Source: Ramlibacter aurantiacus (GTDB lineage Bacteria > Pseudomonadota > Gammaproteobacteria > Burkholderiales > Burkholderiaceae_C). From it: 64,000 nucleotides of DNA. This document shows positions 45,857 to 54,930 of this stretch, piece after piece (the stretch's first letter is position 1; the number at the start of each line of letters is the position of its first letter). The translations under genes were made by a program, and so were the position numbers. The DNA is taken from assembly GCF_016722895.1 (NCBI RefSeq), contig NZ_JAEQNA010000001.1, positions 868,001-932,000 of the forward strand, read 5' to 3'. The notes below the pieces were generated by a model that was given only the letters and a program-made list of their open reading frames with translations, ran no database searches and was not told where the DNA came from.

Positions 45857-46467
45857 CACAACTCCGCAAAAGCTCGAAGGAGCGACATTCCAAACCTATG
45901 GCTCTTTTCAGGGTGGAACTGGGCGCCGAAGATATTGCCTCGCTGAATCATCGACACGAAATCGTAGCCGTATTCCGTGGTGGCCAGGACGTCTGCGGAA
46001 TCGTGGCAGACCACGTGATAAGAGTGGACAAAGTAAAAGCGTGACTGATCGTCGACCCCCTTGATCAGTCTGCTTGATTTTGCGGGTTGGATGGTGCCCC
46101 ACCCCATGTGTGGCACTTTCGATCTGCTACCGGCGTCGAACTTGAATCTGGCAGTGTGGGCGTCGAGGAGTCCCAGGCCGGGAAGGCGCCCCTCCTCACT
46201 GCTGTGCCCAAGCATTTGCATGCCGAGGCAGACGCCCAGAACCGGAATCTTCTCTACTTGCGCTTTCCTGATCAAGGGCTGCGCCAGCTGGCGGCGCGTC
46301 AATGCAGCCATGCCCTGGTCGAATGCCCCCACGCCGGGGAGCAGGATCTTTTTCGCTCGCGCGATCTCATCTTCAGTGGAGACGATCTGCGCATCGGCGC
46401 CGATCTTCTTCAGCATATTGAGCATGGAGCCCAGATTGACCACGCCATAATCCACGACAGAGATCAT
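45856..46467 (-). CDS. hisH: HisH-like glutamine amidotransferase subunit
   Basis: 203 residues, class I glutaminase. The triad is Cys80 (GVCLGMQML), His185 and Glu187 (AQFHPEKSH). KVPHMGWGTI near residue 118 matches HisH. It releases ammonia for the HisF/WbpG amidination step. The start overlaps the upstream GT4 stop by ATGA, and the stop overlaps hisF, so the leftward set GT4-hisH-hisF-wbpG is coupled. Confidence 0.92.
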   Translation of the reverse strand: MISVVDYGVVNLGSMLNMLKKIGADAQIVSTEDEIARAKKILLPGVGAFDQGMAALTRRQLAQPLIRKAQVEKIPVLGVCLGMQMLGHSSEEGRLPGLGLLDAHTARFKFDAGSRSKVPHMGWGTIQPAKSSRLIKGVDDQSRFYFVHSYHVVCHDSADVLATTEYGYDFVSMIQRGNIFGAQFHPEKSHRFGMSLLRAFAEL

Positions 46468-47624
46468 ATGTGCTCACCCGAATAGACCGCGGAAGACGAG
46501 TGAAAGATCGAGGAATATATGGCGCACATCTTCTTTTCCTGCTGCTCCCAGCAGTACAAGCGCTGAACCTCACTGATTCCCGATGCATAGCCTCCAGGTG
46601 GCTTGTCCAGCAGCCTCCGTGCAGCATCCTGGATGGCTGGCGGCGAGACATCGACCGCGATCTCGCCCACCAGATGCCGCTCGACAAAATCCCTCTGCTC
46701 GACGTTTGGAGAAACCAGAACCGGTTTACCAACCATCAGATATTCGAACAATTTATTCGGCATGCAGTACTCGTAGCTCAGCGACGACGGCTCAATCACG
46801 GATAGTCCGAAGTCCGCCGCGCACGTGTAGCTCAACAAGCGATCGGGAGGAACAGCCTCGTGAAAACGTATGTTCCCATGCAGCTTTGCTTGTTCTGCCA
46901 CCCAACCTGCGAGTGGTCCATAGCCCATGATGACGAGCGCCGCGCGATCGGCAAGGCCCGAGAACGCCCTAACCAGAGATTTGATCCCCCGCCCATCCGC
47001 GATGACCCCCTGATAAAGGAAGATGCGCTGATGATGCGGCAGCTTGAAATGGACCCGGAAATAGTCACTGTTCAGCGCAGTGACACGCGCGGGGCAGTTG
47101 TACACCACAGTGGAACGTTCAATTCCGTACTCTCTGACATACCACTGCTCGATAGCGCGCCCGACGAAGACACACTGATCGGCCTGGTGGATGAGAAGTC
47201 TTTCGATGCGTTTCGCAAACCACTTTCTCAGTCCGCCCAGACCTTGCGCCTCCGTTTCCAATTCATGCGGGTCGTACACCAGCTTCGCGCCCGTGGCGTA
47301 TTTCAGTGCGACGCTCAAAGGCAGTACCGAGACACTGTGGCAATTCACACATCGGACGTCCTCCCCTCGGTATCTGCCATAGACACGCAGGCTCCAGCCG
47401 AGCGTGCTCAGGACCTTGCGCAGTAAGCTCGAGTTTGGTTTGCGTGCGCCTATGCGAACGATGCTGATTTCTCGCTGTATCTCTTCGTTTTCATGCAATC
47501 CCGCCTGGCCCACCCCAACCAAGACGACGCGGTCAAACAGACCCATATCCGCGAGCGCACGAGCTTCGCGAAATATCCGACTTTCGTTCGACATCGGCGA
47601 TGGATAGAGGTGAACGTTCAACAT
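46464..47624 (-). CDS. GT4 glycosyltransferase
   Basis: 386 residues of GT-B type. The C-terminal part has IFLYQGVIADGRGIKSLVRA, LVIMGYGPLAGWVAEQAKLH and EYCMPNKLFEYLMVGKPVLV with the typical Glu before the PNK motif. The N-terminal domain lacks a signal peptide. It probably adds one sugar of the repeat unit. The ATG at 47624 (or GTG at 47627) has no clear ribosome site. It is the first gene of the leftward coupled set and diverges from the asparagine-synthase-like gene. Confidence 0.88.
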   Translation of the reverse strand: MLNVHLYPSPMSNESRIFREARALADMGLFDRVVLVGVGQAGLHENEEIQREISIVRIGARKPNSSLLRKVLSTLGWSLRVYGRYRGEDVRCVNCHSVSVLPLSVALKYATGAKLVYDPHELETEAQGLGGLRKWFAKRIERLLIHQADQCVFVGRAIEQWYVREYGIERSTVVYNCPARVTALNSDYFRVHFKLPHHQRIFLYQGVIADGRGIKSLVRAFSGLADRAALVIMGYGPLAGWVAEQAKLHGNIRFHEAVPPDRLLSYTCAADFGLSVIEPSSLSYEYCMPNKLFEYLMVGKPVLVSPNVEQRDFVERHLVGEIAVDVSPPAIQDAARRLLDKPPGGYASGISEVQRLYCWEQQEKKMCAIYSSIFHSSSAVYSGEHI

Positions 47625-47847
47625 CACTTTTGCGTTGGGAATGCACGCGAGAATTTCAATTTCGACCGTGCTGACCAGAGCTCATGGCCGTTCGGCCAGA
47701 CGATAGACAACCGTCAGAAGTTCGCATATGGGAGCAAGCTACTAGTCGCTCTGGGCGTCCCGTTTGGATTCCGTCCTACGAGCGAGAACTCACCTTGACG
47801 CCGGCTACAAAGAGATGGGAAGGTCCTCCGGTCCAAGGAGTTGTCAC

Positions 47848-49284
47848 ATGGATGTTCCGCATACACGGCAGTTTGTGTTCGGGCCCGCGCCCTACGCCGC
47901 GCGGAGCGACTGGGTCACGGTCCGGGTGGGGCAGCTCTGGCTCTCCCACTGTCCATCCCTGTGCGTGCACCGGTCAGTGAATGTGAACGGCGAGGACGTG
48001 ATGCTCCTCGGCGTGCCGATCCAGTGCGCGGATGGGGCGACGCCGGAGCAGGAACTGGCGCGGATGAGTGTGGACACCATGAAGCGCCTGACAGACACCT
48101 GGTCGAACCGATGGGCGGTCATCAGCGGGTCGCGGATCGCCACGGACGCCGGCGCGTTGCTCGCCGTGTTCTATCCGAGTGACACCCACGAGCACTTCTA
48201 CGCCTCGTCGAGCCAACGCTTGCTGGGTCAGCTGTTTCCCGGCTGCGACGAGAATGTTCGGGGGTCAGCCTTCGCACCCGCTACGCCGCAACGCGGCGTC
48301 TTCGCTCTCCTTCCGGGGCAATGGCTCGATGTCGCCACCGGCACCGTGGAGGAGATCCGCGAGCCGCTGTTCGATCAAGTTCCCGGCAGCATCGAGGACT
48401 TGCGAGAAGAATACGCAGCGCTCTTGCGCAACTGCTTCAAGCGCATCCACCAGCGCGAACAAAAGACCCTCTTTATTTCGCTGAGCGGCGGTGCAGACAG
48501 CCGCAGGAACGTTGCCGCGGCATCCTCTGCCGGCGTGCCGTTCGAGGCGTTCACCTTCAGGAAGCGTTACTGGGATGCTTCAGACGCAGACCTTCAGCTC
48601 CCAACCAGGATCGGACGACTGCTGGGCTTTCCGGTGCACACGGTCGATGCACGCGTTGACCCCCCCTCGTCCGTTGAACGACGCGACATTTACATGCAGC
48701 ACACGGCCTTTCGAGCACTGGACATACCGGGGGAGCTCTACTACTACTACATCCGTGACATGTGGAAGGGATACAACTCCGCTCAAATCGATGGGCAGGC
48801 CTACGAGATGACATCGCACTATTACCACAAGAAGGTCGAGCCCTTCGCGGGAGCGGATGCCATGCTCGCCTGGTGCTTCAGCAGCACCGCATTGTCGCGA
48901 GCGGCTTCCAAACGGTACTTGAGCGCTGCAGCCGGCGGGTCCATGGTGGACCTTCGGGACTTCGTGTGCCTCTTGGCAAACAACGCGGTTTGCGCACAGA
49001 TGAACCAGGCGATGGACATGTGGGCCGTCTTGTATACCCCAGCCAACTGCCGCCGCATGTACTCCCTGTCGCAGTCCGCTCCGGTCGAACAAAGGACGGA
49101 TAAGAGGTTCCTCATCAGCGTCACCGAGCTATTGCAGCCGAGCTTGGCGAGCCTGCCCACGAATCCCCCAGACGCTCTGCCAAAGCGGATGATCCAGAAT
49201 GCCAGGAAACTGATCCAGGTCGCCCGCAAGGGTGGGATTGCAGGCCTGAGGACCGTTGCCCGCAGGAAACTGCTGACGAAGTAG
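47848..49284 (+). CDS. Asparagine-synthase-like PP-loop protein, copy 1 (glutaminase Cys absent)
   Basis: 478 residues. Residues 213-218 are SGGADS, the ATP-pyrophosphatase P-loop of the asparagine synthetase family. The first 190 residues keep the outline of an Ntn glutaminase domain (RWAVISGSRIATDAGALLAV, YASSSQRLL) but start MDVPHT, with no Cys2. Glutamine-derived ammonia is thus unlikely, and another amine or free ammonia may serve. AAGGAG before the ATG at 47848 fixes the start. It is tandem with a co-linear paralogue at 49497. Homologues in glycan loci amidate uronic acids. A role in amide bonding of the polymer is an inference. Confidence 0.78.
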   Translation: MDVPHTRQFVFGPAPYAARSDWVTVRVGQLWLSHCPSLCVHRSVNVNGEDVMLLGVPIQCADGATPEQELARMSVDTMKRLTDTWSNRWAVISGSRIATDAGALLAVFYPSDTHEHFYASSSQRLLGQLFPGCDENVRGSAFAPATPQRGVFALLPGQWLDVATGTVEEIREPLFDQVPGSIEDLREEYAALLRNCFKRIHQREQKTLFISLSGGADSRRNVAAASSAGVPFEAFTFRKRYWDASDADLQLPTRIGRLLGFPVHTVDARVDPPSSVERRDIYMQHTAFRALDIPGELYYYYIRDMWKGYNSAQIDGQAYEMTSHYYHKKVEPFAGADAMLAWCFSSTALSRAASKRYLSAAAGGSMVDLRDFVCLLANNAVCAQMNQAMDMWAVLYTPANCRRMYSLSQSAPVEQRTDKRFLISVTELLQPSLASLPTNPPDALPKRMIQNARKLIQVARKGGIAGLRTVARRKLLTK

Positions 49285-49496
49285 ACATGTTGTTCGCTCG
49301 CCATCACACAGCGCCCCGCGTGTACGGGTCCAGGCCTCATGAGATCGATCAGGCTACCGTCGTGCCCCATGCGCATTGATGGCGGCGCCACTCTGGACCG
49401 GTTGGCGTGCATTCACCTCGTCTTCCCGGGACACGCAACTCCTGGTAAAGGCGCACGCCGTGATGAACTAGCGAGACAGATACCGATCCAGACTCT

Positions 49497-51086
49497 ATGA
49501 ATGAACGCGCCCATCTGCGACAGTTCCTCATCGGACCCGATCCTTACCGCGTCTACAGTGATTGGATTACCGTGCGACTGCAGGGGGGGCTATGGCTGTC
49601 GCACTGTCCATCGCTGGACGTTCACCACGACATCAATCGCAAGGGCGAGAAGGTCGTGCTGCTAGGTGCTCCGATACAGTGCCGAGGGGGTCGCCCGAGC
49701 CAAGCCCTCGGCGAGATCACCCGCGAGAGCCTGCGCAGGGTCACCGACACATGGGCCAATCGCTGGTGCGTGATCATCGGCGACTCCATCTGCACCGACA
49801 GCGGGGGCCTGCTGGCGCTGTTCTACTGCCCTTTTGCAGGCGCGAAGGTCTTCTCCTCCAGCGTCAAGCTCCTGGCCAGGCACTATCCAGGATGTGACGA
49901 GCGCGTGCGTGGCGTATCGTTCGGCCCCGCCACTCCGCACCAGGGCGCCTGGCAGCTCCTGCCGGGGCAGTGGCTCAACCTTGTGTCGGGAGAGATCAGT
50001 CAACCTTCAGCGCCGCTGTTCGACCGCGTTTCCGGTTCAGTCGACGAACTGCGCGCCGAGTACGCTGACCTGCTGAGGAGCGGCATCAAAGCGATCGCAG
50101 AGCGCGAGAAGCGCCCGCTGGCCGTGTCCTTGTCCGGTGGTGCCGACAGTCGCCGAAACATGGCCGCGGCTCAGGCTGCGGGCGTGGAATATCGAGCGTT
50201 CACCTTTCGCAAGCCCTACTGGATCACCTCGGACGCAGACCTCAACCTGCCGCGAAAGCTCGGGCAGGCCGTCGGTCACGATGTGCAGGTCATCGACACG
50301 CGGGCCATGAAGACCCATCCAGAGGCGGCCAAGGCGTACCGGGAGCACACGGCTTTCAGGGACTGGGACATTCCGGGCGAACTGTTCTATTACAAGATTC
50401 GAGATGCGTGGTCCACCGTTTCACCCGCCCAAATCGACGGTCAAGCCTATGAGCTGGTGACGAGCGACTGCTACAAGGAAACGCCCCCGTTCTCCTCGAT
50501 CGACGAGATGCTTGCGTGGCAGTACGAGAGCACCCCGCAGTCGCGTGCGGCATCCAAGGCTTACCTCGAAAAGGCAGTCGGCGGCTCAATGACCGATTTG
50601 AGGGACTTCGTATTCCTGTTGACTGAAATGCTGGACTACGGGCAGATGTACCAGGCCATGGACCAGTGGTCCGCCGTCTACTGCCCTGCGAACTGCAGGC
50701 GGATGTACTCGCTGGCCCAGTCCGTTCCGACCGCGTTCAGGCAGGACAAAGGGTTCTTGATGTCCGTCACGACCACGCTGGAGCCGAGGTTCGCCGACAT
50801 TCCCACCAATCCCCCTGATTCGCTGCTCAAGACCCTGGTCCACATGGTGAGGATGCAGGGCCCGATGGGGCTGACGAAGATTGCCCTGCGCAAGGCCGGG
50901 CAAGCCTTCTCGAAACAGCGAACCTACCAGCGCGATGAAGCCTACTTGGCGCCTCCCGGGCCGTTCGATCGCTTGCTGGCAGGCGGTACGGATCGTCTCC
51001 CGGGTAGCGCCGAGACGCCTGCGCTCCCACGATCGGACGGTCATGAGCGACTGAAGCGATCTCCCGGCAACTACAAGGCTCGATGA
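49497..51086 (+). CDS. Asparagine-synthase-like PP-loop protein, copy 2 (glutaminase Cys absent)
   Basis: 529 residues, co-linear with copy 1 so exactly that SGGADS again falls at 213-218. Shared blocks include WLSHCPSL, CDERVRG (CDENVRG in copy 1), LLPGQWL, IPGELFYYKIRD, IDGQAYE and TPQSRAASKAYL. The N-terminus MNERAHLR lacks the catalytic Cys. It has a 50-residue C-terminal extension rich in Pro and Arg that copy 1 lacks. The ATG has no obvious ribosome site. The two copies differ throughout, so they may use different substrates. Confidence 0.78.
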   Translation: MNERAHLRQFLIGPDPYRVYSDWITVRLQGGLWLSHCPSLDVHHDINRKGEKVVLLGAPIQCRGGRPSQALGEITRESLRRVTDTWANRWCVIIGDSICTDSGGLLALFYCPFAGAKVFSSSVKLLARHYPGCDERVRGVSFGPATPHQGAWQLLPGQWLNLVSGEISQPSAPLFDRVSGSVDELRAEYADLLRSGIKAIAEREKRPLAVSLSGGADSRRNMAAAQAAGVEYRAFTFRKPYWITSDADLNLPRKLGQAVGHDVQVIDTRAMKTHPEAAKAYREHTAFRDWDIPGELFYYKIRDAWSTVSPAQIDGQAYELVTSDCYKETPPFSSIDEMLAWQYESTPQSRAASKAYLEKAVGGSMTDLRDFVFLLTEMLDYGQMYQAMDQWSAVYCPANCRRMYSLAQSVPTAFRQDKGFLMSVTTTLEPRFADIPTNPPDSLLKTLVHMVRMQGPMGLTKIALRKAGQAFSKQRTYQRDEAYLAPPGPFDRLLAGGTDRLPGSAETPALPRSDGHERLKRSPGNYKAR

Positions 51087-51157
51087 CTGCCTGCCCTCGT
51101 CGCCTCGCAGTTCAATGAACTGCGAGCCGGTCATCGGCAATCCGCCCCCGACTCACC

Positions 51158-52411
51158 TTACGGTGTCGCCACTGGCAGCGGAGCCGACGAATTGTTGTAA
51201 TTGCCGTTGACATACAAGTTGATGGCGGTGGCATCGGGAAGTCCGCTGGAGGTCGTCAGCAACTCCCTTCCCGACGGGTACCCGATGATGTTGTTGTTGG
51301 TAACGCTACCATTCGTGGAGAAGACGTAGGTGATCCCATGTCCGTCGCTGGCCTCAACCGGCGCTTCGATTCGATTGCCCTGCGTCACGACATCAAAGCT
51401 GCGCTGCCCAGCACTGTTGCCTGTAATGAACATGCCGCGCCGAGCCTTTCGGACGATGTTGTTTGTGAACTGGATGCGAATTCCTGCATGGGTATCCAGC
51501 CCGTGCCAAGTGGGCACATCCTCCACCACGTTGCCATCAACGACGACATCAGCGGACTGCGGATTGACCGAAGGGCTGCTGGAAGAAACCGTGATGCCGT
51601 AAGCGTTGTTGCTGTTGACTGCCGCTCCATAGACACCGATTCGACGAACGGTGTTGCGCTGGACCAGCCCACCTTGAGCGGAGAGCAGGATGATCCCGGA
51701 GTACACGACGTCCTCTACACGGTTCCTCAGAATCTGGGCGTCGTGCACAAAATTGGTCGTGACCCCGCTGTTGCCGTAGCGGGTGATGACCGAGTCCACG
51801 AGCTTGAAGCGCCGGACAGGCATCGAAGAAGAGCCATAGGCGTAGACGCCGACGGCACCCCCGTCGTAGGACAGGAATTGCGGGCCTTGCAGCGTCACGC
51901 CATCGAGCGTCACATCGCTGGCGGTGACTGTGATTGCGGCGCGGCCTGCCGGGGAGTAGACCGTCAGCCCCTTGAGGGTCAGCGGCTTATTGATCGACAC
52001 GGTGCCCGAGTGGGAGCAGCCGCTCATGTCCAGGGTCGAGCCTGGAGCCGCCGCGTTGATCTGGTCTTGGGGGGCGCCACAGGTCACCGGTGCCGGTGCC
52101 GGTGCCGGTGCCGGTGCCGGTGCCGGTGCCGGTGCCGGTGCCGGTGCCGGTGCCGGTGCCGGTGCGGGTGCGGGTGCGGGTGCGGGTGCGGGTGCGGGTG
52201 CGGGTGCCGGCTCGGGTGCGGGTGCGGTGCCATGACGGGACACCCAGCCTCGGGCAGTCTCGCGCGCTTTTTCGTCCATTGTGGCGACAGCAGCACTGTC
52301 CACCGAAGCGACGTCCACATTAGCGTCCATGTCACCCCCACCACCGCAGGCGGAGATGGTAGCGATGAGTGATCCGAGTGAGGCTAACTTGATGAGGTTG
52401 CTTTGTTTCAT
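51158..52411 (-). CDS. Right-handed beta-helix surface lipoprotein with poly(Pro-Ala) stalk
   Basis: 417 residues. MKQSNLIKLASLGSLIATIS followed by ACGGGG is a lipoprotein leader. A stretch of some 25 Pro-Ala dipeptides (about residues 62-112) forms a rigid stalk. From about 115 the protein reads as a parallel beta-helix with pectin-lyase-like repeats: SDVTLDGVTLQGP, AQILRNRVEDVVYSGI, GLVQRNTVRRIGVYG, VVVDGNVVEDVPTW and QFTNNIVRKARRG. Such proteins bind or cut polysaccharides. The catalytic residues cannot be set from sequence alone. It lies between opposing glycan blocks, so a role in processing or displaying the polymer is plausible. Confidence 0.8.
   Translation of the reverse strand: MKQSNLIKLASLGSLIATISACGGGGDMDANVDVASVDSAAVATMDEKARETARGWVSRHGTAPAPEPAPAPAPAPAPAPAPAPAPAPAPAPAPAPAPAPAPAPAPAPVTCGAPQDQINAAAPGSTLDMSGCSHSGTVSINKPLTLKGLTVYSPAGRAAITVTASDVTLDGVTLQGPQFLSYDGGAVGVYAYGSSSMPVRRFKLVDSVITRYGNSGVTTNFVHDAQILRNRVEDVVYSGIILLSAQGGLVQRNTVRRIGVYGAAVNSNNAYGITVSSSSPSVNPQSADVVVDGNVVEDVPTWHGLDTHAGIRIQFTNNIVRKARRGMFITGNSAGQRSFDVVTQGNRIEAPVEASDGHGITYVFSTNGSVTNNNIIGYPSGRELLTTSSGLPDATAINLYVNGNYNNSSAPLPVATP
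52088..52232 (-). repeat. Hexanucleotide tandem repeat encoding the Pro-Ala stalk
   Basis: About 24 tandem GGTGCC and GGTGCG hexamers (plus-strand reading) with only two interruptions near the right end. GGTGCC units fill the left part and GGTGCG units the right. Copy number can change by slippage without breaking the frame, varying stalk length. Confidence 0.85.
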
Positions 52412-52996
52412 GATTCCGAGTTGTCGGGCCCAGGCGGATGCGAGCCGGTGGAAGATGAACTGAGCAGCCAAACTCGGGGAGATAGAAAAACGGCACTTCA
52501 GCGCCCCAAAGTCGGCTAATTGCTCAGCTAGCGAGCCACGACTTTAGTAGGTCAGCACTGACAGGGGGCGGGTGAATGTCCTACAAGAGTAACAATATTT
52601 GTTTAGGAGCCCTGGCGCTCCCCACCCGTCGAACCCACCGATATTTCGCGCAGTAGCCCCTCTCATTGCGGTCGTTACGCAACGGCTCGGCAGAATTCGT
52701 CACGGTAATCGACTCGATTGGTAGAGTCTCAGTCCGGCAGCTCAGCCGAAATGTCGAACGGCGCTCCCCAGCTCTACTGTGGATTTATCACAGAAGTTAC
52801 AAAACAGGGGGCCAGCGGCGGGGAAGGGGGTACGCGGCCCAGTCGCTGCAGCGCCGGCCTTTGCGTCCCGCGAGGCGACCCAGCTGGCGTCGGGCTCAAC
52901 CCCGGGGGGTCCGGGCGGCCAAGCTCATGAAGCACCTTGTGAGCCAGATCGCACTGTCCTGTCAGGCGAAACGTCCGTCGGACAGAAGGCAGGGAT
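52412..52996. other. Non-coding gap of about 585 bases
   Basis: No credible gene was found. GGAGC-CCTGGC-GCTCC (52606-52621) is a small hairpin beside an AT-rich patch (AACAATATTTGTTTAG) that may be part of the promoter for the beta-helix lipoprotein on the minus strand. The right part is GC-rich and without recognisable elements. Confidence 0.5.
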
Positions 52997-53632
52997 CTAC
53001 TCTTCCAAGGCTCGCATGCGCTTGGCGGGGTTGCCCATCATCGTTGCTTTTTCTGCCACATGCGTGAAGACCACCGAGCCCGATGCAATCGTGGAACCTG
53101 CCCCCACCCTCACGCCTTGCAAAATGGTTGAACCAGATCCGATCAAGCAACCATCGCCTATCGTTGCTCGGCCACCCAATTGAGAGCCAGGGTTGATCTG
53201 CACGAACTTTCCGATCACCGCGTCGTGGCCGATGCCACAAGAGAAGTTGATGTACGAGAATTCCCCAACCTCGACCTGCGGCGAAATCACGCAGCGAGGA
53301 GCGATCACGACGCCGGCACCGACGTTGGCCTTCGTGGAAACCAAGCTTGACGAATGAATCATCGGCGGAAAAACGAAACCCGATGCCCTCAACATCTCCG
53401 ACAACCGCAATTTCACCAAGGGACTCCCGATCGCGATAACTGCCTCGTTGGTGCCGACAACCTGGGGCGAAACGTCTCCCGCATAGAGCATGCCTGGCAA
53501 CCCGAATGTTCCATGTTCATCACAGCTGGAACTGGAAAAGCCGACGATCTCGACTGGATCCGCATCCTCCGAGAACTGAGACGCGAACTCCCTTGCCAGC
53601 CCCCCCGTGCCAACCACGAGCACCTTCCTCAT
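52997..53632 (-). CDS. NeuD/PglD-like sugar O/N-acyltransferase
   Basis: 211 residues. The N-terminal Rossmann-like sugar-nucleotide pocket is VLVVGTGGLAREFASQF. From about residue 95 there are left-handed beta-helix hexapeptides (VGAGVVIAPRCVISPQVEVG, IGDGCLIGSGSTILQG, VGAGSTIASG), and a catalytic His is in CGIGHDAVIG. Relatives acylate amino- or hydroxy-sugars from acyl-CoA. Here it follows an ACP and an acyl ligase, so the donor may be acyl-ACP. AGAGGACC precedes the start, two bases after the ligase stop. Confidence 0.85.
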   Translation of the reverse strand: MRKVLVVGTGGLAREFASQFSEDADPVEIVGFSSSSCDEHGTFGLPGMLYAGDVSPQVVGTNEAVIAIGSPLVKLRLSEMLRASGFVFPPMIHSSSLVSTKANVGAGVVIAPRCVISPQVEVGEFSYINFSCGIGHDAVIGKFVQINPGSQLGGRATIGDGCLIGSGSTILQGVRVGAGSTIASGSVVFTHVAEKATMMGNPAKRMRALEE

Positions 53633-53634
53633 CG

Positions 53635-54930
53635 CTAGGTCCTCTTGAATCTATGTCCGATGGCGATGTTCTCGACGCGAATCCGCTTAGGCATCATGTG
53701 CGGCTGCAACCGGCCTTTCAGAAACGCGAGCAGTCGCTCCGAGTCAACAGGAGATCCAGGGGCAGGCTGGACCAGCAGTTCAACGTGTTGTCCGGTGATC
53801 GGGTTCTGTTTTGCGATGGCCTTCACAAGAGTCAGGTCGGGATAGCCGAGGGCGACCCTCTCCACCTCGGACGCCATGAACTTCAGCCCCGCAACGTTGA
53901 TGACATCGCTGGTTCGACCGACGACCCTGAAGTAGCTGCCCTTGGACTCGACGACATCGTGGGTGTTGTACCATCCTGCCGCATCGAACGGCGACGGCGC
54001 ATTCAGATATCCAAGCATCCGCGACTCGGAGCGGATCTGAAGGACATTATCGACAATCCGGGTCTCGACGCCCTCCCCCCCGATCCTCATGAACAAGCTG
54101 TTCCGCGCCTCTGATTTCACGCGGACAATCCCCAACTCCGACATACCGAATGTCTGGCGGAAATCCACGCTGGGCAACAACTCGCAAAGCGCATCCAGCG
54201 TAGGTTGATCCATGCGCTCGGTTCCGTAGGTGATGACTTTGAGGCAGTCAGGGACGCGCCGCGGCACGGCTCCGCTCATCAACATCAACCGCAGGAATGT
54301 AGGGGTGGTTGGAAGCACTTCGATTTCGTACTTGCGACAGGTATCGAGCACGGAGTCGACGGTACGGACTTCCGGAGCCACGACGACACCTCGATTGAAC
54401 AAGGTGTGAAGCAATGTATTGATGCCACCGATGTGGTCGAAGAGCAGGAAGTTGAGCGTCCTTAGCGCGGGCCGCGGCGTTTCGAAGCGTCGGAGGAAGA
54501 GCGTCAAATCATGGAGGATCGCCTTGGGACGTCCTGTAGTCCCTGTCGAAAACAAAACCAATCCTGCATGCTCGCGTTGCCGCAGAGAGTCGACCAGCTC
54601 ATGTCGCGCGCCGGACTCCCGTCGAACGACCTTGTTTCGGTGAATCACCGCATCGACTAGAGCGGTCTGGAAGAAATACTCGTGTTCATGGGCAGTTTCG
54701 ACTGAAAGAGGAACGACGATAACACCCAGATCGATCAGACGCAGAAGAGTCAGAATCGATGCCGGATCAAAGTCCCCAATCAAGGCGACCACATCGCCCG
54801 CGGAAATCGACGACAGGTCCACTGGCTGCTGCTCTGCGATCTCCGAGAACTTCAGCTCAGTTCCGCAATGAATCAAAAATGGGCTGTCCGTGTCCGCCCA
54901 GGTCTTGGTCAAGCGATCCAATAGCTTCAT
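53635..54930 (-). CDS. ANL-superfamily acyl/aminoacyl-activating ligase
   Basis: 431 residues, short for the family (about 500). The AMP-binding P-loop is VLFSTGTTGRPKAILHD near residue 125. A4/A5-type stretches are FGMSELGIVRV and GWYNTHDVVESKG, and the hinge is GRTSDVINVAGLKFMASEVE. A Lys at the very C-terminus (HRFKRT) fits the adenylation catalytic Lys. It activates a carboxylic acid as acyl-AMP and should load the ACP encoded upstream. Its start overlaps the SDR stop (TGATG). The acid is not predictable, but the neighbour SDR suggests a hydroxy- or oxo-acyl chain. Confidence 0.85.
   Translation of the reverse strand: MKLLDRLTKTWADTDSPFLIHCGTELKFSEIAEQQPVDLSSISAGDVVALIGDFDPASILTLLRLIDLGVIVVPLSVETAHEHEYFFQTALVDAVIHRNKVVRRESGARHELVDSLRQREHAGLVLFSTGTTGRPKAILHDLTLFLRRFETPRPALRTLNFLLFDHIGGINTLLHTLFNRGVVVAPEVRTVDSVLDTCRKYEIEVLPTTPTFLRLMLMSGAVPRRVPDCLKVITYGTERMDQPTLDALCELLPSVDFRQTFGMSELGIVRVKSEARNSLFMRIGGEGVETRIVDNVLQIRSESRMLGYLNAPSPFDAAGWYNTHDVVESKGSYFRVVGRTSDVINVAGLKFMASEVERVALGYPDLTLVKAIAKQNPITGQHVELLVQPAPGSPVDSERLLAFLKGRLQPHMMPKRIRVENIAIGHRFKRT

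Noticed and set aside
45098-46467. The hisH/hisF pair as the histidine biosynthetic genes.
   Set aside because: No other his genes are nearby, and both overlap wbpG and a glycosyltransferase gene, the layout of O-antigen amidination sets.
52088-52232. The hexamer tract as a replication or binding-site iteron.
   Set aside because: It encodes an in-frame Pro-Ala stalk inside a credible lipoprotein and is not flanked by a replication gene.
52666-53067. A 133-codon frame in the gap before the NeuD-like gene.
   Set aside because: Starts in AT-rich DNA without a ribosome site, overlaps the end of the acyltransferase gene in antisense and has no recognisable fold.
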